DNA from: Bacillota bacterium
GTDB taxonomy: Bacteria; Bacillota; Clostridia; Lachnospirales; Lachnospiraceae
Direction: 5' to 3'
DNA length: 43,795 bases
Assembly (NCBI GenBank): GCA_023434365.1
Contig: JAEYSV010000061.1
Coordinates: 1-43,795, forward strand
Shown here: piece by piece, positions 7,433 to 14,613 of the stretch
Layout: each line of letters begins with the position of its first letter
Position numbering within the stretch: the first letter of the stretch is position 1
Notes under the pieces: model-generated
What the model was told of the DNA's origin: nothing
Database searches by the model: none
Seen by the model: the letters and a program-made list of their open reading frames with translations, nothing else
Translations under genes and position numbers: made by a program

Positions 7433-7693
7433 ATGGATGTAAGGTATTGTCAAAGCTGTGGAATGCCAATGGGCGACAGCGACGAAATGTATGGAACGAA
7501 TGAGGATGGTAACAAAAATACTGATTACTGTAAGTACTGCTATGATAACGGCAAGTTTACTGCCGACTGTACGATGGAGGAAATGATTAATTTTTGCGTA
7601 CCACACATGGTATCAAACAATTCTGGTATGGACGAAAATAAAGCCCGTAGCATGATGCAGACATTTTTCCCAACTCTAAAACGCTGGCAATAA
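7433..7693 (+). CDS. Putative zinc-ribbon protein
   Basis: 86 residues. Start is put at 7433 because GGAG ends only one base before the ATG at 7427. The N-terminus has two CxxC pairs, CQSCGMPM and YCKYCYDNG, typical of the Zn_ribbon_2 family (YCQSCGMPM...YCxYCYxxG). The rest is helical (TMEEMINFCVPHM). Family members often stand beside WYL/YafY-type regulators; their function is unknown. Control by the WYL protein at 6467-7372 is inferred from the shared inverted repeat. Confidence 0.85.
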   Translation: MDVRYCQSCGMPMGDSDEMYGTNEDGNKNTDYCKYCYDNGKFTADCTMEEMINFCVPHMVSNNSGMDENKARSMMQTFFPTLKRWQ

Positions 7694-7697
7694 TACA

Positions 7698-7742
7698 ATA
7701 AACAGCTTAGGTATGAGATTGCCTTATACCTAAGCTGTTTAT
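7698..7742. terminator. Intrinsic terminator after the zinc-ribbon gene
   Basis: A perfect 17-bp stem (7698-7714 with 7726-7742) has an 11-base loop. It lies 5 bases after the zinc-ribbon stop codon, and its 3' arm ends in TTTAT. Confidence 0.7.
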
Positions 7743-7799
7743 ATTTCGTTACTTCTAAATATCTACACATCACCAATCAACTTAGTCGTACCTAACAAA

Positions 7800-8012
7800 T
7801 CACTTCAAAAAAACTCGAACAGTTTCTTCTACAAACTTATCCGTTTCATTAATCCAGGCGCTATGCCCAGAATGTTCAAACCAGACTAACTCTTTGTTTG
7901 GAGCTTCCAAACGATTGTAATAGTCTTCTGCCAGGCTTACCGGCGCATTAATATCATGTCTCCCAATAAAGAAGTACACCGGCACCTCTAACTTAGTGTA
8001 CCCCTCTCGCAA
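7800..8012 (-). pseudogene. Remnant of an alpha/beta hydrolase (C-terminal part only)
   Basis: About 70 codons read VPVYFFIGRHDINAPVSLAE and then LVWFEHSGHSAW. These are the late catalytic Asp (GRHD) and His (SGHSAW) blocks of proline-iminopeptidase-like alpha/beta hydrolases. The first three quarters of the protein, including the nucleophile elbow GxSxG, are missing, and the frame closes with a stop two codons before the TTG. No ribosome-binding site is present. It is best read as a decayed gene, truncated at its 5' end near 8012. Confidence 0.8.
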
Positions 8013-8074
8013 GTATTTTTATTACCACCACTTCTTTATTATCTACATCCTTATATTTTATTTCTCCATAAAAA

Positions 8075-8112
8075 AAGAAGAAAGATAATTATGACTCCGA
8101 ATCTTTCTTCTT
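8075..8112. terminator. Bidirectional terminator-like hairpin
   Basis: A perfect 12-bp stem (8075-8086 with 8101-8112) and a 14-base loop, with an A run before it and a T-rich 3' arm. It isolates the hydrolase remnant from the operon at 8229. Confidence 0.5.
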
Positions 8113-8154
8113 AACATATATTATATTACCACAAATTAGGAATTTTTTCAAGTC

Positions 8155-8183
8155 TTGTACTGCCAATATAGTAAGCGTATAAT
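8155..8183 (+). promoter_or_regulatory. Promoter of the DUF6323/DUF6179 pair
   Basis: TTGTAC (8155-8160), a 17-base spacer and a perfect TATAAT (8178-8183) precede the first start codon by 45 bases. It looks like an ordinary housekeeping promoter. Confidence 0.65.
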
Positions 8184-8228
8184 CATAGAGCCATGTGGTA
8201 AATCTATGCTTCGAGAGGAGAATTCAAT

Positions 8229-8693
8229 ATGGATGAAATGAACTTTATGCAATCACTTTCCGTACAAAATCAATTGCAAAATGTAATAAAAACGAATCAG
8301 TATACGGAGCGATTTGGATTAACACTAACCGAAGAAGAAGCCGGTTTACTATTAACTGATCGACTGGATAGCTTAAAAGAGCAACAACGTATAGAGTTTG
8401 GAGAGGGAATTCTACCCAAACTTATCTTTACTTTTTGTGACTCACCCTATATATATCAAGACAACTATGTGGATACGATTGGAAGGCTGCAAGAGATATT
8501 TTATCTTTATAAGAATGAATCGTTAGATGAAGTAACCGATGATGAATTACTTGAATATATGAAAGAAGCATTTGAAGGAGACTGCCAGGGTTCCCTTGAT
8601 TATTTGGAAGATACTTCTCTAGATCACTTTGCAAGAACGATAAGAGAAGGTAGCTTTAGATTTATTGGGAAACGTGGTGATGAAGATGAGTAA
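8229..8693 (+). CDS. DUF6323-type protein
   Basis: 154 residues, acidic, soluble, no signal peptide or membrane helix. The pattern RFGLTLTEEEAGLLL, then IEFGEGILPKLI and SPYIYQDNYVDTI, is what I recognise as DUF6323. The function is unknown. RBS GAGAGGAG lies 7 bases before the ATG. The gene overlaps the next one by 14 bases, and such pairs recur in clostridia, so the two products probably act together. Confidence 0.75.
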   Translation: MDEMNFMQSLSVQNQLQNVIKTNQYTERFGLTLTEEEAGLLLTDRLDSLKEQQRIEFGEGILPKLIFTFCDSPYIYQDNYVDTIGRLQEIFYLYKNESLDEVTDDELLEYMKEAFEGDCQGSLDYLEDTSLDHFARTIREGSFRFIGKRGDEDE

Positions 8694-9534
8694 TTATTCA
8701 ATGAAAGAACTATTGCCCATCGTTGCACAGTTAACAGAAAAGTATACAAGCAAAGAGAGCACCTCCATTACCTATGAAGCAGCCAGACAACTTATGGATG
8801 CTGTATTATACTGCATTCATGAGTATGAAGTTACTACAAAGGATTCTGAGCTTATCGTAATAGAAGCAGTTTTGGCTAAGGATGCTTATCAACTTGGTTA
8901 TCAGAGAGTACTGGATAAAGTTAATCGAACACGACTCTTATTTAATGAATGTATTGTAGACTTTTGTGCCTATGGCAATGAAAACTATCAGGACACGTTT
9001 GTAAAAGGCATTGTAGGGTTTTTTCAGTTTTATAATCCCTTATTGTGTCCACAGGATACCATTATCACAATGGACTATCCCACAATTCTGCCCATCGCAA
9101 GTCAGGTTGGTATTGATGCGATAGAAACCTATGTTCAATTCATTACCTTAGAACAACAATTTTTTGGTCAACTGCCTCAACAATATATTTATAATGTGCT
9201 TTATTCTTATCAGAAGAATTACCATAAGCAGTTCTATAATATAGCTAGTATCGTATTACGAAATATTTTGGGAAGAATCCTTGCTGGACAAAATCTTACG
9301 ACAGCTGATTGCACTGTAAATACAGAGAAGCTTACTAAGAATATAAGTAAGTTAACTATAGAAGACTTACAAAAAGCACTGTCGACGATATTAGAACGAT
9401 TGATTGATGAAACGTATCCTGGCAACACTCCGTTATTCAATTATTTAAGTGGTGATCTGAAGGATTTTAGTTTTGAGTTAAGAAACGCAGTGGAACATAA
9501 TTGTTTGAGTAGAATCTTTAGACTTTTCTCATAA
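8680..9534 (+). CDS. DUF6179-type protein
   Basis: About 284 residues, soluble, predicted mostly helical. The start is taken as ATG 8680 (MKMSNYSMKELLP) inside the end of the previous gene. An ATG six bases later and a TTG 15 bases earlier are alternatives. Conserved-looking blocks include YEAARQLMDAVLYCI, FFQFYNPLLCPQD, and a C-terminal FNYLSGDLKDFSFELRNAVE. No catalytic motif or known fold is evident. It is coupled to the DUF6323-type gene and followed directly by a terminator. Confidence 0.7.
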   Translation: MKMSNYSMKELLPIVAQLTEKYTSKESTSITYEAARQLMDAVLYCIHEYEVTTKDSELIVIEAVLAKDAYQLGYQRVLDKVNRTRLLFNECIVDFCAYGNENYQDTFVKGIVGFFQFYNPLLCPQDTIITMDYPTILPIASQVGIDAIETYVQFITLEQQFFGQLPQQYIYNVLYSYQKNYHKQFYNIASIVLRNILGRILAGQNLTTADCTVNTEKLTKNISKLTIEDLQKALSTILERLIDETYPGNTPLFNYLSGDLKDFSFELRNAVEHNCLSRIFRLFS

Positions 9535-9568
9535 TCTCCTACTAATTTAATCTTGGAGATTATGAGAA
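9526..9568. terminator. Bidirectional terminator between convergent genes
   Basis: A perfect 14-bp stem (9526-9539 with 9555-9568) and 15-base loop separate the DUF6179 gene, whose stop lies in the stem, from the kinase gene ending at 9569. Confidence 0.65.
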
Positions 9569-10501
9569 TTAACACAAGATACTGAGATCACCTTTTACTA
9601 ATGGTAGTTTGAATGATAAATACAAAAACTCATCATCACCCAATGCCTCCATCTCCCCCTTCATCTGCTCTATTAATAACTTTGCAATGGTAAGACCTAA
9701 TCCACTACTTTGGCTTGCACCTCTTGATCCATCCTTTTGATAAAAACGGTCAAACAAGTGAGCGATATCATAATCTGTTAGATTGGCTTTTGGAGTTTTA
9801 TAAGTCACCACGGCATGCTCTTTTTTTACCTGTAGTATGACTGCTGCTTGGCCATAACAATATTTCAATGTATTAGAGGTTAAGTTGGACAGTACACGCA
9901 GCAAAGCTTGATTATCTGCATTGACATAGATAGGACCTTCTTTTTTTGGAAACTCCACTGTTATCACAATGCCTCTTTTTTCAAATTCCAGATAGAAACT
10001 AAGCAGATGTTCTTTTAGCATCTGATATAAGTCGACTTGCTCATAATGAAGAGTCAATTCATTCTTATCCACCCGTACATATTCGTATAACTGCTCAATT
10101 AACGTATTTAAATCATTCGTACGACGTTCAATTACCTCAAAGGCTTCTAATTGTTCTAACGTAAAAGCACTCGTATCTATAAATGTTAAGTACCCTATAA
10201 TAGAAGTGATTGGAGTCCGCAAATCATGAGATAGTCCCATAATTTCATTGCGAATATTCTCGACCAGTTGTTCATAGGAATATTGAGCTTGGAAGTATGT
10301 CTCGATTCCCTTGTTCATCTGCACTGCCAAATTCTCAAGAGCACGATCAGGAGCAGCAATTTGTATATGCTGCTCCCCCTCCAGATTACTTATTGCTCGT
10401 TCATATTCTTTTGACAACTTTTGAAGGCTTTTTTTCAAGATAAGTAGCTTTATTATCAAATAGATGGCAACAGCGCCTAGCAAAATCAATGCAATAACCA
10501 T
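9569..10501 (-). CDS. Membrane sensor histidine kinase (module 2)
   Basis: 310 residues. One N-terminal helix (about 2-22), a coiled-coil linker, phospho-acceptor His in GLSHDLRTPITSIIGY, an N-box region (SNLTSNTLKYC) and G box SSGLGLTIAKLLIEQM. It lacks an extracellular sensor domain, as does the kinase of module 1. The start codon overlaps the permease stop (TAATG), so translation is coupled. Its expected partner is the regulator at 12261-12959. Confidence 0.9.
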   Translation of the reverse strand: MVIALILLGAVAIYLIIKLLILKKSLQKLSKEYERAISNLEGEQHIQIAAPDRALENLAVQMNKGIETYFQAQYSYEQLVENIRNEIMGLSHDLRTPITSIIGYLTFIDTSAFTLEQLEAFEVIERRTNDLNTLIEQLYEYVRVDKNELTLHYEQVDLYQMLKEHLLSFYLEFEKRGIVITVEFPKKEGPIYVNADNQALLRVLSNLTSNTLKYCYGQAAVILQVKKEHAVVTYKTPKANLTDYDIAHLFDRFYQKDGSRGASQSSGLGLTIAKLLIEQMKGEMEALGDDEFLYLSFKLPLVKGDLSILC

Positions 10502-11262
10502 TATATAATCTCTTTTCTATTGAATTTCATTACTCCCAGTACTAAAAATACGACCATCCAAACAGTTCCAATACCAAGACATTGCAACAAAGCAGTTGTC
10601 TTATCCATTTCGGTAGAAAAAAGTGGTCCATACGATGCCATAAGATTATAAGGAAGAACCTCAGAGAGTACTTCAAATACTCCAATTTTCCTTCCTAATG
10701 AATTAAATATAATAGGTAGCCCCACTAAAATAAAAACTGAAGAAACGGTAGCCGCGCTTTGATTCTCATAATTTATTAGAAAATAGTCTGTTACGGCAAT
10801 TACCGCAAATAAGCATGTCATACTTCCAAAACTAACACGAAGTAATAATTCTAACTCACCTTCATTCGAATGCTGTAACAAGCCATATGCTAACAAAGTA
10901 TACAACGTAACCAATACAATATAAACTAAGCTGCTAACAAGTATTTGCGTAACAAATCTACCCATATAAATAGTGCTGCGCTTGAATCCAAATGCAACCG
11001 AATGTTTAATCGTATGTTGCTTTTCTTCGTTATCATTCATATACAATACGAAAATAACAGCAAATAATAGGACTAACATCATTTGCATATAAATATTACC
11101 TAACGCAAATCGCGTATCGCTATAGGGAAAGGTAGGATCAGAAGCAAAATGATTCAGAATAAATATTACTGCAAACATTAAAATAGCAGCCACGGATGTT
11201 GCTATCCAAAGACTTCGGTTTCTTAATGTTCGATATAATTCACTTTTCATATAATTTAACAT
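10501..11262 (-). CDS. ABC-2 type transporter permease (module 2)
   Basis: 253 residues. It begins MLNYMKSELYRTLRNRSLW, closely like module 1, and has six hydrophobic segments. RBS GAGGG lies 7 bases before the ATG, and the start follows the ATPase stop at once. With the ATPase it should form a peptide or antibiotic exporter or immunity complex. The outer loop after helix 1 is shorter than in module 1, so the substrates may differ. Confidence 0.85.
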   Translation of the reverse strand: MLNYMKSELYRTLRNRSLWIATSVAAILMFAVIFILNHFASDPTFPYSDTRFALGNIYMQMMLVLLFAVIFVLYMNDNEEKQHTIKHSVAFGFKRSTIYMGRFVTQILVSSLVYIVLVTLYTLLAYGLLQHSNEGELELLLRVSFGSMTCLFAVIAVTDYFLINYENQSAATVSSVFILVGLPIIFNSLGRKIGVFEVLSEVLPYNLMASYGPLFSTEMDKTTALLQCLGIGTVWMVVFLVLGVMKFNRKEII

Positions 11263-12177
11263 TTATTTACCCTCCACCATACTCATATAGTAATTTTCAA
11301 GATTCACTGCACGCCGTTCGATTGATGACAGACCAAGATGATATTTGACTGCAACTTCACAGATTTGTTCCCCCAGGTCAAGGCCCTCAAACAGATGAAT
11401 ATGATTATTTGGATAGACTTTATAATCGTATAATTGTAATTCCTTTTCAAGATACATACACATCCCGGAAGGATTGGATACTGTAATATCCAGATATGCA
11501 TTACATTTCTTTAATAATTCTTTGGCTGTTAGCTCTTCTAACAGTTTCCCATTGCTAAGAAATCCATATTTAGTTGCGATATTAGACATCTCTGCTAAGA
11601 TGTGACTGGAGATAAGAATTGTAATATTCTTCTTTTGATTCAGCTTAAGTAGCGTTTGACGAACTTCAATAATTCCGGCAGGATCTAATCCGTTAATTGG
11701 TTCATCCAGAATTAAGAACTCCGGAGTGTTTAAAAGCGCTAACCCTATGCCAAGCCGCTGCTTCATCCCCTGGGAAAATTCTTTGTACTTTTTCCTAGAT
11801 GTTGGATCTAATCCTACTTCCGCCAAAACCTCAGCAACCTTTTCTTTGCCCGGAATACCAAATTGTATTCGATAGTATTCCATATTTTGTGCTGCCGTCA
11901 TATTAAGATAAAATCCTGGATCCTCAATTAAGACACCAAGACGTCTTCGACTGTCACGAATCTCCTGTTCACTATTCGCATCAAACAAGGTCATTACTCC
12001 TTGACTAACATTGGTATGGCCAGCGATAACTCTCATTAGAGTGGTTTTGCCTGCTCCATTATTGCCAACCAAACCATATATTTCGCCACGCTTTATTGCA
12101 ATTGATACTCCATCTAAGGCAACTGTGTTATAGTATGCTTTTGTAATATTGTTCATTGTCAGAATGTAGTTACTCAT
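11263..12177 (-). CDS. ABC transporter ATP-binding protein (module 2)
   Basis: 304 residues from the ATG at 12177, chosen because AAAGGGG lies 9 bases upstream; an in-frame ATG 21 bases earlier would place the RBS inside the gene. Walker A GNNGAGKTTLMR, signature SQGMKQRLGIGLAL, Walker B FLILDEPINGLDP and switch ISSHILAEM are all present. The sequence is clearly paralogous to module 1, including the NGLDP(A/Q)GI(I/V)EVR stretch and the long C-terminal extension. Confidence 0.92.
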   Translation of the reverse strand: MSNYILTMNNITKAYYNTVALDGVSIAIKRGEIYGLVGNNGAGKTTLMRVIAGHTNVSQGVMTLFDANSEQEIRDSRRRLGVLIEDPGFYLNMTAAQNMEYYRIQFGIPGKEKVAEVLAEVGLDPTSRKKYKEFSQGMKQRLGIGLALLNTPEFLILDEPINGLDPAGIIEVRQTLLKLNQKKNITILISSHILAEMSNIATKYGFLSNGKLLEELTAKELLKKCNAYLDITVSNPSGMCMYLEKELQLYDYKVYPNNHIHLFEGLDLGEQICEVAVKYHLGLSSIERRAVNLENYYMSMVEGK

Positions 12178-12211
12178 GATAGGAACCCCTTTCTTCATTT
12201 CACCTGAGTAC

Positions 12212-12256
12212 AGTATAAAGAAGGAATTTTAATGAGTCATAAAGAAAGTGTAAAGA
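12212..12256 (-). promoter_or_regulatory. Promoter of ABC genes with response-regulator site (module 2)
   Basis: On the minus strand TCTTTACACTTTCTTTATG (12256 to 12238) begins five bases after the regulator stop codon. CTTTA repeats about every 11 bases, and a TATACT (12217-12212) lies downstream. The 19-base site matches module 1 in 15 positions. Its distance to the -10 differs from module 1 by 11 bases, about one helical turn. Confidence 0.55.
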
Positions 12257-12260
12257 AAGT

Positions 12261-12959
12261 CTAAAGATGGAGACGATACCCTATCCCCCAAACGGTATCA
12301 ATATACTCCTGATTCGTTATCTTCGCAATTTTCTTTCGAATATTACTAATATGTACACTTATAGTATTATCTTCCCCATAATAACCATTTTTCCAAACTG
12401 CCTCATAAAGTGCTTCTTTAGAAAATACCTTTTCTGGTGTTTGTAACATAATTTTAAGAATCTCAAATTCACGGGCGGTCAGATCAAGTTTTGTGTTCTG
12501 AATTGTTACAACCATCGAGTCCTGAAATAATTGAAGTTCTTTACATGTTAAGGAAGGTTCTACTTCTTGCTCCTTTTTACCTTTCTTACGTCGAAGTAAC
12601 GTGTTCCGTCTTAGCTGGGCTTGTACCCTTGCAACTAACTCTCTTGGCTCAAAAGGTTTGGTTACATAATCATCCGCTCCCACACTAAAAACGTTTACCT
12701 TATCATCTAGACTCACCTTTGCTGTTAACACAATAATCGGCATTTGACTTGTCTGTCTCACTTTTTCAATCACTTCCTCCCCTGGCAGTCCTGGAAGCAT
12801 TAAATCACACAATAACAAATCAAAACTTTCCATTGACGTTCGAAGAATCCCTTCTGTCCCTGAATATGCTGGAACTACATGATACCCTTCTGCTTTTAAT
12901 ATCTTCACTATTAATTTGTTAATATCAACATCATCTTCAATTACTAATATTTTAAACAT
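12261..12959 (-). CDS. OmpR family response regulator (module 2)
   Basis: 232 residues. Receiver domain with EDDVDINKL, phospho-Asp in LLCDLMLPGLPG, Thr in IIVLTAKVS and Lys in YVTKPF. A basic linker (RRKKGKKEQE) follows, then a winged helix ending EYIDTVWGIGYRLHL. Closely similar to the module 1 regulator along its length. It is the first gene of module 2 and should control the ABC genes through the repeats at 12238-12256. Confidence 0.92.
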   Translation of the reverse strand: MFKILVIEDDVDINKLIVKILKAEGYHVVPAYSGTEGILRTSMESFDLLLCDLMLPGLPGEEVIEKVRQTSQMPIIVLTAKVSLDDKVNVFSVGADDYVTKPFEPRELVARVQAQLRRNTLLRRKKGKKEQEVEPSLTCKELQLFQDSMVVTIQNTKLDLTAREFEILKIMLQTPEKVFSKEALYEAVWKNGYYGEDNTISVHISNIRKKIAKITNQEYIDTVWGIGYRLHL

Positions 12960-13433
12960 TGCTTCCCCATCCCCTCAAAAAGATTATATCAGCGGGTTTA
13001 ATTCCCCACTTTTGATATAATACCATATACTCTCGCAAAGAAAAATCAGACTAATGTACTGTTTTTAAGCAATTCTAACTTAGCCTGAAGACCTAATTAG
13101 TTATGATAAACTGTGAATCATAATATACTCTTCCTCATTTTCATCAACTATCTGAAATCCTACCTTTTGATACATTTTAACTGCATAATTATCTTTTTGA
13201 ACTGCTAGGGATAACCTCCTTACACGCCCATTGCAAGCCTCATGACCGATGGTAATCTTGCTAGGTTAAATGATAACATATACTTCCTGAAGATCAACTA
13301 AAATCAACACCCGACTTCCTCGTATAATAAAAGTCATATTTTCACTTTAAGAAGTAAGATTTATCCATTCCACTCCTAATTAAAACAAAATATACTTAAA
13401 TAATAACTCTATTTATACCAAGGAGGTTTCCAT
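12960..13433. other. Intergenic region holding a gene remnant and repeat fragments
   Basis: This 474-base gap has no intact gene. It holds the GNAT remnant at 13101-13265. The strings TTTGATATAA (13011-13020) and TCTCGCAAAG (13031-13040) also occur at 18876-18900. The GH43 ribosome-binding site AAGGAGG lies at 13422-13428. The stretch 13269-13400 is AT-rich and shows no recognisable gene. Confidence 0.5.
13101..13265 (-). pseudogene. Remnant of a GNAT acetyltransferase (C-terminal end)
   Basis: Read on the minus strand, 54 codons give PSKITIGHEACNG, then RRLSLAVQKDNYAVKMYQK, then VGFQIVDENEEEYIMIHSLS and a stop. The block R-L-S-L-A-V...N-A-x-x-x-Y-x-K-x-G-F is the motif B / C-terminal signature of GNAT enzymes (compare NxxAxxLYxxxGF). 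The frame is closed by a stop just upstream, and the acetyl-CoA-binding part is missing. This is a decayed gene with no start or RBS. Confidence 0.8.
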
Positions 13434-14504
13434 ATGTTATATAAAAGAAAACTAAAAGTTCTAGGATTACTGATAGTAGCAACGCTTTCTATAAGTGCAT
13501 GTGCAACTAATAATAATTCAGATGAATCAACCAATGCAGAAACTGTGTTAGAACCAAATGAGCCATTATTTACTGACATATTCTTTGCTGATCCTTCTGC
13601 ACATGTTTTTGATGATAAATTATACCTATATCCTTCCCATGACATAGAATCCGGTATTGCTCCAGGCAATAATGGAGAGCAATACGCAATGAAGGACTAT
13701 CATGTAATTTCGGTTGACTTCGAAAAAGGCTGCACCGATCACGGAATTGCCTTAAAACTAGAAGATATCCCGTGGGCTAAACAACAACTTTGGGCACCTG
13801 ACGCGGCCTATAAAAATAATCAATATTACCTATTCTTCCCTGCAAAGGATGACGCAGGTATCTTTCGAATCGGGGTTGCCACAAGCGACAGTCCGACTGG
13901 ACCGTTTCAAGCGGAACCTAAATATCTAGAAGGTAGCTACAGTATGGACCCTACTGTATTTATTGATGAGGACGATCAGTCCTATCTATATTTTGGTGGC
14001 ATCTGGGGAGGTCAGCTTCAAAACTGGGCGACAGGAGAATATGCCCAGTCTGCTAATCCACCCGAAGGCTCCGAACCAGCATTGGGGCCAATGGTAGCCA
14101 AACTCAGTGAAGATATGTTATCGATTGAAGGGACGCCACAACCAATATCCATCCTAGATAAAGAGGGTAATCCGCTGCTGGCAGAAGATGAAGATCGAAG
14201 ATTCTTTGAAGGTGTCTGGATACATAAATATAAGGATAAGTATTACCTTTCCTACTCAACCGGCACAACGCATAATATCGTTTATGCAACTAGTGATAAA
14301 CCAACCGGACCATTTGTCTATCAAGGAAAGATTCTAGATCCGGTTACTGGATGGACGACTCATCATTCCATTGTAGAGTTTAATGGAAAATGGTATCTGT
14401 TCTATCATGATGCCTCGATTTCTGAAAAAGACCATTTACGATCATTAAAGTTCGCAGAACTAAGCTACAACGAGGATGGTACCATTAACAAAGTGGATAA
14501 ATAA
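13434..14504 (+). CDS. GH43 family glycosidase lipoprotein (arabinofuranosidase/xylosidase type)
   Basis: 356 residues. Residues 1-23 are a lipoprotein signal peptide ending ISAC (lipobox Cys23), so the enzyme should be anchored outside the membrane. A five-bladed propeller follows. Asp53 in FADPSAHVFDD is the likely catalytic base, Asp172 in SMDPTVFIDEDD the pKa modulator and Glu259 in FFEGVW the acid. The WTTHHSIVEFNGKWYLFYHD block is typical of family 43. It probably releases arabinose or xylose from hemicellulose side chains. It stands alone behind RBS AAGGAGG, divergent from module 2. Confidence 0.88.
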   Translation: MLYKRKLKVLGLLIVATLSISACATNNNSDESTNAETVLEPNEPLFTDIFFADPSAHVFDDKLYLYPSHDIESGIAPGNNGEQYAMKDYHVISVDFEKGCTDHGIALKLEDIPWAKQQLWAPDAAYKNNQYYLFFPAKDDAGIFRIGVATSDSPTGPFQAEPKYLEGSYSMDPTVFIDEDDQSYLYFGGIWGGQLQNWATGEYAQSANPPEGSEPALGPMVAKLSEDMLSIEGTPQPISILDKEGNPLLAEDEDRRFFEGVWIHKYKDKYYLSYSTGTTHNIVYATSDKPTGPFVYQGKILDPVTGWTTHHSIVEFNGKWYLFYHDASISEKDHLRSLKFAELSYNEDGTINKVDK

Positions 14505-14547
14505 ATATTAATATGCTTATACCTAAAACCACATCATACAGCAATCT

Positions 14548-14590
14548 ATAAACCAAGGCGCTATGAAATATCCATAGCGCCTTGGTTTAT
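14548..14590. terminator. Bidirectional terminator between GH43 and the M56 peptidase
   Basis: A perfect 18-bp stem (14548-14565 with 14573-14590) has a 7-base loop. It separates the convergent genes ending at 14504 and 14614. Confidence 0.75.
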
Positions 14591-14613
14591 TTTATCCTAT
14601 ATCGATTATACTA

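Noticed and set aside
8013..8228. Possible additional hydrolase fragments before the DUF6323-type gene
   Set aside because: The frame closes by stop within two codons upstream of 8012, and no other frame gave hydrolase motifs.
11304..11501. 65-codon frame inside the module 2 ATPase gene
   Set aside because: Shadow frame; composition is unnatural and the ATPase has all its motifs in the other frame.
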